Positions 8,562-16,062 of a stretch of DNA of 64,000 bases are shown here, one piece after another (position 1 is the first letter of the stretch; every line of letters begins with the position of its first letter). Under the pieces are notes generated by a model, which saw only the letters and a program-made list of their open reading frames with translations, was not told the origin of the DNA and did no database searches. Made by a program: the position numbers and the translations under genes. Source of the stretch: Gemmatimonadetes bacterium T265 (GTDB lineage: Bacteria > Gemmatimonadota > Gemmatimonadetes > Gemmatimonadales > Gemmatimonadaceae); NCBI GenBank assembly GCA_019973575.1, contig BPUI01000002.1, positions 434,001 to 498,000 on the forward strand. The letters run 5' to 3'.

Positions 8562-9926
8562 ATGACCTCGCGCCACACCTCCCGCACCGCCGCGCGTTCG
8601 GCCCTCAAGTTCGCCGCCGCCGCCGCCGCGCTCGCCGCGGCCGCCTGCAGCAGGGACCCGGTCGTCGTCGGCACCACGCCCCCGGCGACCGCGCCGTTCA
8701 TGGCGCGCTACGTCGCCGTCGGCAACAGCATCACCGCCGGCTACCAGTCCGGCGGGATCAACGACTCGACCCAGCGCCGCAGCTACGCCCGCATGCTCGC
8801 CATCGCGGCCGGGGTCGGCAACACGTTCAGCTACCCGTCGTTCACCACGCCGGGCTGCCCGCCGCCGATCGCCAACTTCCTGACCGGCGTGCGGACGAGC
8901 GGCGACACGTCGAGCACCTTCTGCGCCCTGCGCGCGACGAGCTCGGTCACGGCCTCGCTCAACAACGTCGCCGTCCCGGGCGCCAACTCGTGGGACGCCG
9001 TCGGCCGCGGCGTCGTCCCGACGACGACCTCGCCCGCGTCGCTCACCGTCGGCGGCTACAGCGCGCTCACCACGCTCATCCTCGGCGGCCAGACGCAGCT
9101 CCAGCGCGCCGTGCAGCTCGACCCGACCTTCGCGACGGTCTGGATCGGCAACAACGACGTCCTGCTCGGCGCGCTCCAGTACGCCGGCGACAGCAGCAAG
9201 GCGACTAACCTCGCCAACTTCACGAACAACTACGCCACGCTCGTCAACGGACTCGTCACCGGCAGCCCGCACCTCAAGGGCGGCGTGCTGATCGGCGTCG
9301 TCGACGTGACCAACGTGCCGCTGCTCGTGCCGTTCGCCATCTTCAACCCGAACACTCCCGTCTTCAGTCCCGCGGCGTACCAGGCCGTGCTCGGCGTCCT
9401 CGGCGTCGGCACGACGCGCCCGCTCACCTTCCGGCTGCTCTTCGACGGCAACTGCACCAACTCCGCGGCGTCCATCGCGTTTCCGGCGCTCGTCCAGCTC
9501 GGCAAGCTGATCCCCGCGGCGGCGCCGAGTTTCACCATCGATTGCAGCGGCGCGACGCCGATCTCGGCCACCGCCACGCAGACGTCGTTCCTCGTCACCG
9601 ACGCCGAGCGGATCTACTACGCGACCCGCGTCGCCGCGTACAACGCGTACATCAAGGCGAAGGCCGACAGCATCGGCTGGGCGTACATCGACCCGAACAC
9701 ACTCCTCGCGACGCTCCGCAGCGAGGGCGCGATCCCCCCCTTCCCGAACCTCGCCGCGCCGACCGCGCCGTTCGCCACGGCCGCGGGCCGCTACATCACG
9801 AACGACGGCGTCCACCCGAGCACGTCGGCCCACTTCCTTCTCGCCAACGCGCTCATCATGGCGATCAACACGAAGTACGGCTCGACCATTCGCGCGCTCA
9901 CGCCGGCGGACACGACGGGGCTCTGA
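8562..9926 (+). CDS. SGNH/GDSL hydrolase, predicted lipoprotein
   Basis: 454 aa. The signal region ends in an Ala-rich stretch and Cys29, a plausible lipoprotein cysteine. The GDSL blocks are present: VAVGNSITAGY (nucleophile Ser56), WIGNND (194-199, the block III Gly/Asn) and DGVHPS (Asp415, His418, block V). The enzyme is therefore an extracytoplasmic esterase/lipase-type hydrolase. Between blocks III and V lies a long Cys-containing insertion typical of outer-membrane-associated members found next to FadL channels. It follows the channel gene by 22 bases and is followed by a strong hairpin. Confidence 0.9.
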   Translation: MTSRHTSRTAARSALKFAAAAAALAAAACSRDPVVVGTTPPATAPFMARYVAVGNSITAGYQSGGINDSTQRRSYARMLAIAAGVGNTFSYPSFTTPGCPPPIANFLTGVRTSGDTSSTFCALRATSSVTASLNNVAVPGANSWDAVGRGVVPTTTSPASLTVGGYSALTTLILGGQTQLQRAVQLDPTFATVWIGNNDVLLGALQYAGDSSKATNLANFTNNYATLVNGLVTGSPHLKGGVLIGVVDVTNVPLLVPFAIFNPNTPVFSPAAYQAVLGVLGVGTTRPLTFRLLFDGNCTNSAASIAFPALVQLGKLIPAAAPSFTIDCSGATPISATATQTSFLVTDAERIYYATRVAAYNAYIKAKADSIGWAYIDPNTLLATLRSEGAIPPFPNLAAPTAPFATAAGRYITNDGVHPSTSAHFLLANALIMAINTKYGSTIRALTPADTTGL

Positions 9927-9949
9927 GCGGGGCCGGTAGGGAGTCGTGG

Positions 9950-9984
9950 CGCGGGGCCGGTCGCAGGGTGCGACCGGCCCCGCG
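9950..9984 (+). terminator. Strong hairpin after the fadL/GDSL operon
   Basis: Perfect 16-bp stem (9950-9965 with 9969-9984) and a 3-base loop, 23 bases after the GDSL stop. There is no T tract, so it is a likely transcription stop or RNA-end stabiliser rather than a textbook intrinsic terminator. Confidence 0.7.
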
Positions 9985-10019
9985 TCGCGTACGGTCCGTT
10001 GCGACGATATCTTTCACGC

Positions 10020-10259
10020 ATGGACGCCGACGCCGAACGCGAGGCCCGCAGGGCGCACCGCCGGGCGACGATGCGGGTGCGGAAGACGACGCTCGCCGAC
10101 GAGGACGAACTCGCGGACTACCGCGAGTTGACGCCTTCAGAGCGCATGGAGATGATCTGGTCCCTCACGCAGTCGGCCTGGGCCTTCATGGGGCGTGATG
10201 CAGAAGCTGAATCCCGACTTTCGCGACGCACTGCTCGCGTTCAACGCGTCCGGCGCTGA
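10020..10259 (+). CDS. Small conserved-type protein paired with a nucleotidyltransferase
   Basis: 79 aa from the ATG at 10020. It is charged, with a core ELTPSERMEMIWSLTQSAWAF (about 41-61) and an Arg-rich end (ESRLSRRTARVQRVRR). I recall similar short ORFs ahead of DUF6036-type nucleotidyltransferases in other bacteria, but this is from memory of annotations and not tested. Its 3' end overlaps the nucleotidyltransferase frame by 62 bases, which argues for co-translation. The region is visibly less GC-rich than its neighbours. It may be an antitoxin or accessory partner (inference). Confidence 0.6.
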   Translation: MDADAEREARRAHRRATMRVRKTTLADEDELADYRELTPSERMEMIWSLTQSAWAFMGRDAEAESRLSRRTARVQRVRR

Positions 10260-10662
10260 GTACTTGATCGTCGGCGCGTTCGCGATGGCCGCGCACGGTT
10301 TGGCCCGCAACACCGGGGACATCGATTTTTGGGTTCGGCCGACGCCCGAAAACGCTCGGCGGGTGTGGAACGCGCTCGCGGATTTCGGGATGCCGATGGA
10401 CACCTGCTCTGTCGAGGAACTACTGGACCCCGACATGGTCTTCCAGTTCGGCCAGCCGCCCGGGCGTGTGGACGTCATGACAACCGTCAGCGGCGTCACG
10501 TTCGACGACGCGTGGGCGGCGCGCGTCAGCCTACCGCTCGACGGCGTGCCAGTCTGGGTGATGTCGCGCCAGCACCTCGTCGCGAACAAGCGCGCGTCGG
10601 GCCGGCCCAAGGACGCTGCGGACGTTCACACGCTCGAGTCGGAACGGCGAGGACGTGCCTAA
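10198..10662 (+). CDS. Nucleotidyltransferase (DUF6036/AbiEii-like fold)
   Basis: 154 aa from the ATG at 10198; the preceding GTG is an alternative. The nucleotidyltransferase core is visible: EYLIVGAFAMAAHGLARNTGD followed by the metal pair Asp41 and Asp43 in GDIDFWVRP. A C-terminal DxxDV-type helix (RPKDAADVHTLE) is also typical. Related proteins act as toxins or tRNA-modifying enzymes in two-gene modules; no activity can be assigned here. It overlaps the small upstream gene by 62 bases and its stop lies within a GCCTAAC heptamer that also carries the stop of the opposite OPT gene (4-base overlap). Lower GC suggests transfer. Confidence 0.8.
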   Translation: MQKLNPDFRDALLAFNASGAEYLIVGAFAMAAHGLARNTGDIDFWVRPTPENARRVWNALADFGMPMDTCSVEELLDPDMVFQFGQPPGRVDVMTTVSGVTFDDAWAARVSLPLDGVPVWVMSRQHLVANKRASGRPKDAADVHTLESERRGRA

Positions 10663-12971
10663 CGCTCCGCCGGTCGTCGCGCCGTCAGGTACAGAGGCAC
10701 CAGGATCGCCGCCACGAACACCGCGAACGCCACGCCCGGGTTCGTCGCCACTGCCCCCAGCCGCTCCTCCAGGCTGATCCCGCCCGCCACGTCGTACGCC
10801 GCCAGCGCGGCGAGCGCGATCCCCGTGATCGCCCCGCCCGCGATCAGCCCCGACGAGATCAGCACCCCCGGCCCGCTCTCCGACTCCGCATCGGTCACCG
10901 CGCCGAGCCCCGCCGCCGAGCGCCGCCGCGCCACCGCGCGCTCCGCGAGCCAGCGCACCACGCCCCCCGCGAAAATTCCCGCCGAGGTCGAGATCGGCAG
11001 GTACAGCCCCACCGCCACCGGCAGCGACGACACGCCGATGATTTCGAGCGCGACCGAGAAAAAGGCGCCGACGAGGATCAGCCCCCACGACAGCTTCTGC
11101 GTCAGGATCCCGTCGACGACCAGGCGCATGATCTGCGCCTTGGGCGAGTCGAGCTTCTTGACGTGGCGCCCCGTCGTCGTCGTCTCCTCCGTCCCGCCGA
11201 TGCCGGGGTCGACGAGGTAGGTGATCGCCCCCGCCTGATCGACGAGGTAGCGCCCCGCAGGCGCCGCGCCCGTCTGCTCATAGAGGTGTCCCAGGCGCAG
11301 CGGCCCGTCCGCCGACGCGACCAGCCGGTCACCGGCGAGCTGGTAGCGCGCCGGCTCGACGTCGCGCACCGCGACGCCCGCGTACGTGCGCGGCGCGTAG
11401 GTCGTGTACGCGCGGTCGAGCGCCTGGATCGTGAACCCGATGAGCAGTGCGCTCGTCGTCACGCCGAAGAGGAGCCCGACCTGCTGCCGCGCCGGCGTCG
11501 CGCCGACGAGGTACCCCGTCTTCAGGTCCTGCGACGTCGCGCCCGCGACCGCCGCCGCGACGCACACCACGCCGCCGATCGAGAGCGCCAGCACCCGGTG
11601 CTCGATCCCCGTCCACCCCACGGCGAGGAAGATCAGCGACGTGAGCAGCACCGTCGCGACCGTCATCCCCGAGATCGGGTTCGACGACGCGCCGATCTGC
11701 CCCGTGATCCGGCTCGACACCGTCACGAACAGGAACGCAAAGAAGAGCGCGAGCAGCGCCCCGCCGAGGTTGATTCCGATCTGCGGCAACAGCACCATCG
11801 CCGCGACGAGCAGCAGCGACCCCACGCCGACGACCGCGAACGGCAGGTCGCGCTGCCGCCGGTCCGCCGCCGCCGACCCGGGCACGCCGGGCACAGCGCC
11901 GTTCGCCCCCGCGCCCCGCGCCTGCGGCCCGCGCCGGAACCCGCCCTCGGCGCGCGGCACACGCCGAAACCCGCCCAGCAGCGCCGCGACGATCGTCGGC
12001 AGCGAGCGGCCTAACGAGATCAGCCCGGCCATCGTCACCGCACCCGCGCCGATGTAATACACGTAGTTCGCGCGCACGTCCATCGCCGACATCCCCGCGA
12101 TCAGCTTCGTCGCCGGCGCGACCGGGGCCGCGAGCCCCGCGCCGAAAAACTTGATCGCCGGGATCAGCACGAAGAACGACGTCAGCCCGCCGCCGAACAG
12201 CAGCCCCGCGATCCGCGGCCCGATGATGAACCCCACCCCCGCCAGCTCCGGGCTCACCTCGCACTGGATCTCGCCGAACAGCTCCGCCCGCCCGTTCGGC
12301 AGCGCGCGCTGGAAGGTCTGCTTCGGCACCTCCGCCCACAGGTGCACGCCCGAGTTGAGGAACTTGTAGACCGCGCCGAGGAAGAAGCCGCCGAACACCG
12401 TCTTCGCCTGCGTGCCGCCCTCCTCCCCCGCGATCAGCACCTCCGCGCACGCCGTCCCTTCGGGGTACTTGAGGTTCCCGTGCTCCTCGACGATCAGCGA
12501 ACGCCGGAGCGGAATCATCAGCAGCACGCCTAACGCCCCGCCGACGAGCGCGACCGCGGCCACCCGCGTCCACGGCAGCGAGTAGCCGAGCAGGAGCAGG
12601 GCGGGGAGCGTGAACACCGTGCCCGCGGCGATCGACTCGCCGGCCGAGCCCGTCGTCTGCACGATGTTGTTGCGCAGGATCGACGGGCGCCCGCCGGTCG
12701 CGTTCGTCACCCAGCGGAAGATCGTGATCGAGAGGACCGCGATCGGGATCGACGCGCTCACCGTGAGGCCGATCTTGAGCGCGAGGTAGACGCTTGACGC
12801 CGCGAAGACGAGGCCGAGCACGACGCCGATCGCGACCGCCGCGGGCGTCAGCTCCGGCAGGTCCGTCGCCGCCGGGACGTAAGGCGCGAACTCGGCGGTA
12901 TCGCCGGCCAGCGGGACGCGGTCGGCCGCGGGCGCGACCGCGGGCTGCTCGGGGAGGGTCACAGTGGCCAT
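10659..12971 (-). CDS. OPT family oligopeptide/metal-chelate transporter
   Basis: 770 aa from the ATG at 12971 (a TTG three codons earlier is possible). About 14-16 membrane segments. Family hallmarks: an N-terminal AAVAIGVVLGLVFAASSVYL helix, NIVQTTGSAGESIAAG, HGNLKYPEGTACAEVL and NPISGMTVATVLL. OPT proteins import oligopeptides or metal-siderophore complexes with protons. Two hydrophilic insertions stand out: a Gly/Arg-rich loop at about 330-375 and a large polar domain at about 540-630 before the last membrane block. No companion genes are adjacent; the gene converges on the nucleotidyltransferase with shared stop bases. Confidence 0.92.
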   Translation of the reverse strand: MATVTLPEQPAVAPAADRVPLAGDTAEFAPYVPAATDLPELTPAAVAIGVVLGLVFAASSVYLALKIGLTVSASIPIAVLSITIFRWVTNATGGRPSILRNNIVQTTGSAGESIAAGTVFTLPALLLLGYSLPWTRVAAVALVGGALGVLLMIPLRRSLIVEEHGNLKYPEGTACAEVLIAGEEGGTQAKTVFGGFFLGAVYKFLNSGVHLWAEVPKQTFQRALPNGRAELFGEIQCEVSPELAGVGFIIGPRIAGLLFGGGLTSFFVLIPAIKFFGAGLAAPVAPATKLIAGMSAMDVRANYVYYIGAGAVTMAGLISLGRSLPTIVAALLGGFRRVPRAEGGFRRGPQARGAGANGAVPGVPGSAAADRRQRDLPFAVVGVGSLLLVAAMVLLPQIGINLGGALLALFFAFLFVTVSSRITGQIGASSNPISGMTVATVLLTSLIFLAVGWTGIEHRVLALSIGGVVCVAAAVAGATSQDLKTGYLVGATPARQQVGLLFGVTTSALLIGFTIQALDRAYTTYAPRTYAGVAVRDVEPARYQLAGDRLVASADGPLRLGHLYEQTGAAPAGRYLVDQAGAITYLVDPGIGGTEETTTTGRHVKKLDSPKAQIMRLVVDGILTQKLSWGLILVGAFFSVALEIIGVSSLPVAVGLYLPISTSAGIFAGGVVRWLAERAVARRRSAAGLGAVTDAESESGPGVLISSGLIAGGAITGIALAALAAYDVAGGISLEERLGAVATNPGVAFAVFVAAILVPLYLTARRPAER

Positions 12972-13086
12972 GTCGCCCAATATGCGCCGCGCCCAGGCGC
13001 GCCGCAGGCGCGCCGAGCGGGCGCGTCAAACCGACCGCGCGCGTCCGCGCCTGCCACGATGCGCGGCCAGCGGCACCAGCAGCGCA

Positions 13087-13398
13087 AGGAAGGGCGAGGG
13101 CCGCTACCACTTCGTCGAGCGCAGCTACGGCAGCTTCTCGCGCGCCTTCACGCTCCCGCAGGGCGTCGACGAGTCGCAGATCCGCGCCGACTTCGAGCAC
13201 GGCGAACTGATCATCCATGTGCCGAAGCCCGCACTCCCGCAGCCGCGCAAGGTGCAGATCAGCGCTGCGAGCGTCGGTGGAAGCGGGTCGGCGGCGGCGT
13301 CGCGGGGCGCGGGCGGCCAGGGGACGACCGCCGAGGGCGCGTCCGCGCCAAGTACCGAAACGCCGGGCGACGGCTCGGCATTGAACGACCAGCGCTGA
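13087..13398 (+). pseudogene. 5'-truncated Hsp20/alpha-crystallin
   Basis: The frame encodes the second half of a small heat-shock protein: RYHFVERSYGSFSRAFTLP, then an IRADFEHGELIIHVPK strand pair and PRKVQIS, followed by a 40-residue Gly/Ser/Ala tail. The first half of the alpha-crystallin domain (the PGV/GERR region) and the N-terminal arm are missing. Upstream codons in this frame are Arg/Ala junk running into the OPT start at 12971, and no good start codon precedes the homologous part. It therefore looks like a remnant joined to the OPT gene by a rearrangement. A short expressed product from an unusual start cannot be excluded. Confidence 0.7.
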
Positions 13399-13588
13399 GA
13401 CATCGATCCGACATCCTGCGTGTGAAGGACCGGGGCCGCGGCACACACCGCGGCCCCAATTACGTTGTGGACTCGGCGCGCGGTCGGCGTCGTTCTACCC
13501 GCGGTGCGCGCCAGTGTGCAGCGGTCCCGCTACTCTCGAAGTGGAGGACCACGAACTTCCAAGGGTATTTAGGAATCTTTGTGCCTTC

Positions 13589-13602
13589 GTGAGCGTACTC
13601 AC
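13589..13602. promoter_or_regulatory. Palindrome upstream of the PEP-CTERM protease
   Basis: GTGAG-CGTA-CTCAC, a perfect 5-bp inverted repeat 67 bases before the protease ATG, next to an AT-richer stretch (13560-13580) that is the likeliest promoter area in the 270-base spacer. Possible operator; not matched to a known regulator. Confidence 0.35.
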
Positions 13603-13668
13603 GTCCGCTCGGCGCTAGCGTGTGATGCACCCGCGAGTGCTGCAACGCCTCCTCCCCACCAGTCCGAC

Positions 13669-14805
13669 ATGTCCCCGCACACCCGCCCCACTCACGCCTG
13701 GGCCGTGCGCGCCGTCGCCGGCGCCGTCCTCGGTCTCGTTGCCACCGCGGCCGGCGCTTCCGCGCAGGTCCTGCACGCGCGCACCGGTCCCGAGAATCCG
13801 CTGCTGCTCCGCGCCGATTCGCCGGGCGGCACGTACAGCCCGAGCGATCCGTCGCTACGGAACTACTACGGCGCGACGATGGACGGCGTAAACCTCGACG
13901 GGATAGGCGTCATTCAAACCGCCGACCCGAGCACCCCCGGACTCTACGCGACCTGCACCGCCGAGCGCATCGGCCTGCGCGCGCTCATCACCGCGGCGCA
14001 TTGCGTGACCGACGAAAACACGGGTACGGTCTTCTCGACACACGACAACCCGACCTCGGTCCACTTCATCGGCCCGGGCGCCGGAGGCGTGGGAAGCAAG
14101 TACTACTCCTACACGTCATCCGCGACCTTCGTCCAGTCGACGTTCCACGGGTTCTACAACTCGACGACGATGGCGTATCAGGACGTCGCCGTGCTGCTCT
14201 TCGATAATCCCCTCCCGAGCTTCATCACGACCTACGGGCTCTACGACACGGGCCCGCTCGGCAGCGAGGACCCGATGGGACAGAACACCGTGAACGCGGG
14301 GACCGGCACGTTCGGCAGCGGGACCGGTCCTACGGGCTTCGACTTCCGCCGTCGGGCGGGGGACAACGTCGTGGACTTCGTCGGCAACGACCCGAACGCC
14401 AACGATTTCGGGGACCTGTACACCAGCTTCGAAGACCAGTACGACCGCTACAACTCGACGTGCTACGTCTTCGGCATCTGCTACCCGAGCCGCGGCGCGA
14501 CCGAGGCCGGGATCGCGTCCGGCGATTCGGGCGGCCCGCTCTTCATCAACGGCGAGCTCGCCGGCGTAACGTCGTTCTCGACGTACTTCTGCGACCCGAC
14601 CGTGACGACGAAGTGCGTGCCGCTCGTCGCCGACCCGTCGCGCCCTTTCAACAGCTACGGCGCGCTGAACGCCTTCGCCCCGGTCTGGGCGAACTCGGCC
14701 TTCATCGCCGACGCGATCGCCGCCCCCGAGCCGACGACCGTCGCCCTCGTCGGGTTCGGCATGGCGGGCGTCGGCCTCGCGGCCCGTCGCCGCCGCCAGA
14801 GCTAG
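13669..14805 (+). CDS. PEP-CTERM trypsin-like serine protease
   Basis: 378 aa from the ATG at 13669. A signal peptide (cleavage after Ala32 in ASAQ) leads to a chymotrypsin-fold domain with the full triad: His111 in ITAAHC, Asp172 in YQDVAVLL, Ser287 in GDSGGP. The C-terminus is a PEP-CTERM sorting signal: APEP at 352-355, a hydrophobic helix, then ARRRRQ. Such signals are cut by exosortase, and an exosortase gene is present at 31.7 kb. The protease is therefore predicted to be processed at the membrane and released or attached at the surface. Cys residues (96/112, 265/271, 308/316) could form disulfides. Followed by a strong hairpin. Confidence 0.92.
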   Translation: MSPHTRPTHAWAVRAVAGAVLGLVATAAGASAQVLHARTGPENPLLLRADSPGGTYSPSDPSLRNYYGATMDGVNLDGIGVIQTADPSTPGLYATCTAERIGLRALITAAHCVTDENTGTVFSTHDNPTSVHFIGPGAGGVGSKYYSYTSSATFVQSTFHGFYNSTTMAYQDVAVLLFDNPLPSFITTYGLYDTGPLGSEDPMGQNTVNAGTGTFGSGTGPTGFDFRRRAGDNVVDFVGNDPNANDFGDLYTSFEDQYDRYNSTCYVFGICYPSRGATEAGIASGDSGGPLFINGELAGVTSFSTYFCDPTVTTKCVPLVADPSRPFNSYGALNAFAPVWANSAFIADAIAAPEPTTVALVGFGMAGVGLAARRRRQS

Positions 14806-14836
14806 AGTAGTCCGCGTTAGGCCGCCGTGGACCCCC

Positions 14837-14870
14837 GCGCGCCGGCGACTGAAGTCAGTCGCCGGCGCGC
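14837..14870. terminator. Bidirectional hairpin between the protease and SDR genes
   Basis: A 15-bp perfect stem (14837-14851 with 14856-14870) and a 4-base AAGT loop, followed on the + side by GGCGCGTTTC. It serves the protease and, read the other way, the SDR. Its right arm is inside the last codons and stop of the SDR gene. Confidence 0.75.
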
Positions 14871-15904
14871 GGCGCGTTTCGGGAACCACGACGCGCGCCC
14901 GCCGTGAGCCCGAGCACCGCGAGCGCCCCCAACCCCGCCGCGAGTAGTACGCCCGCGCCGCCGCGAGGCGCGCGCGCCGCGACGCTCGTGTACGCGCTGT
15001 GCGCGAACACCGGCCCGTCGTAGCGCCCGCGCTCCGCGGCGGCGTCCACCGGCGCGTCGAGGTTGCCGCGCGCCCCCGCCGGCGCCTCGTCGCTCTGCTG
15101 CGCGTCGAAAAACAGCCCCTCCATCACCCGGTCGGTTAGGCCCGGCGCCAACTCTTCCGACGCGCCGAGCGCCACCGCCGCACCGCCCGCGTACAGCTCG
15201 CGCGTCGGCCGCGTCGCGCAGGCGAGGATCGCGCGTGCCGGCACCTCCGGCGCGTAGAGCGGCGGCACCGGCCGCGGCCGGCGCGGCATGTAGTTCCGCG
15301 CGACGTCGTAGAACGGCGTGTCGATGCTCGCCGGCTTGACGAGCGACACCGCGACCGGCGCCCCGCGGTGCGCCAGCTCCATCCGCAGCCCGTCCGTGAA
15401 CGCCTTCACCGCGTGCTTCGTCGCGCAGTACATCGCCTGCAGCGGAATCGTCCGCTCCGACAACACGCTCCCCACGTTCACGAGCGCCCCGCCGCCCCCC
15501 GCCTCGAGCAGCGGCACCGCCACGCGCGACCCGTACACCGTCCCCCAGAAGTTCACGTCCATCAGCCGCCGGAGGTCCTCGACCGTGACCTCCTCGAGCG
15601 TGCCGTAGATGCTCGTCCCCGCGTTGTTCACCCACGTGTCGACCCCGCCGAACGCGTCGCGCGCCACCCGCCCGATCCGCGCGACCGCGACCTCGTCGCT
15701 CACGTCGCAGACGACGACCTCCGCCTCCCCACCCGCCCGCACCACCACGCCCGCCGCCGACTCGAGCGCGTCGCGGTCCCGCGCCGCCAACACCACCCGC
15801 GCCCCCACCTCCCCCGCCAACCGCGCCGTCGCCCGCCCGATCCCACTCGACGCGCCCGTGATGACGAGAACCTGCTCGGATAACGGCTTCAACCGAACGC
15901 GCAT
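14855..15904 (-). CDS. SDR oxidoreductase with C-terminal membrane anchor
   Basis: 349 aa from the ATG at 15904 (the open frame runs 35 codons further without homology). Classical short-chain dehydrogenase: cofactor loop TGASSGIG (16-23), NNAG, a catalytic Ser in VNVGSVLS, and the YCATK active-site Tyr/Lys. The basic/acidic pattern after the second strand (LAARDRD) suggests NADP. After the catalytic domain there is a variable region and a final hydrophobic segment (AGVLLAAGLGALAVLGLTAG) ending in Arg, so the enzyme is probably tail-anchored in the inner membrane. Substrate unknown. It lies 158 bases downstream of the acyl-CoA dehydrogenase gene. Confidence 0.88.
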   Translation of the reverse strand: MRVRLKPLSEQVLVITGASSGIGRATARLAGEVGARVVLAARDRDALESAAGVVVRAGGEAEVVVCDVSDEVAVARIGRVARDAFGGVDTWVNNAGTSIYGTLEEVTVEDLRRLMDVNFWGTVYGSRVAVPLLEAGGGGALVNVGSVLSERTIPLQAMYCATKHAVKAFTDGLRMELAHRGAPVAVSLVKPASIDTPFYDVARNYMPRRPRPVPPLYAPEVPARAILACATRPTRELYAGGAAVALGASEELAPGLTDRVMEGLFFDAQQSDEAPAGARGNLDAPVDAAAERGRYDGPVFAHSAYTSVAARAPRGGAGVLLAAGLGALAVLGLTAGARRGSRNAPRAGD

Positions 15905-15953
15905 GGGCAGTGAGCTGCGGAACGAGGGTGCTCGAACGGCGGAGAGTCGGGGA

Positions 15954-16003
15954 GCGGCGGCGGGGCTGAATCCGCTGTTCTCTTGCTGAAGCCCCGCCGC
16001 CGC
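15954..16003 (-). terminator. GC-rich hairpin downstream of the acyl-CoA dehydrogenase
   Basis: 14-bp stem GCGGCGGCGGGGCT (15954-15967) with its complement at 15990-16003 and a 22-base loop, in the spacer between the acyl-CoA dehydrogenase stop and the SDR start. No T tract. It could also lie in the SDR leader. Confidence 0.5.
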
Positions 16004-16062
16004 CCCCACCCTCCGCCCCGCGCAACAATCTGGCCCCCGCCTTCAGCGGAGCACGCCCGCCC

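Noticed and set aside
5810-8701. 963-codon open frame on the minus strand
   Set aside because: Antisense to the fadL-like gene and in another frame of the amidohydrolase; composition is typical of shadow frames.
15920-15990. A third copy of the 42-bp inverted-repeat arm
   Set aside because: Short shared words (CGAACGGCGG, GGAGCGGCGG) occur but they do not align over the arm's length; probably composition.
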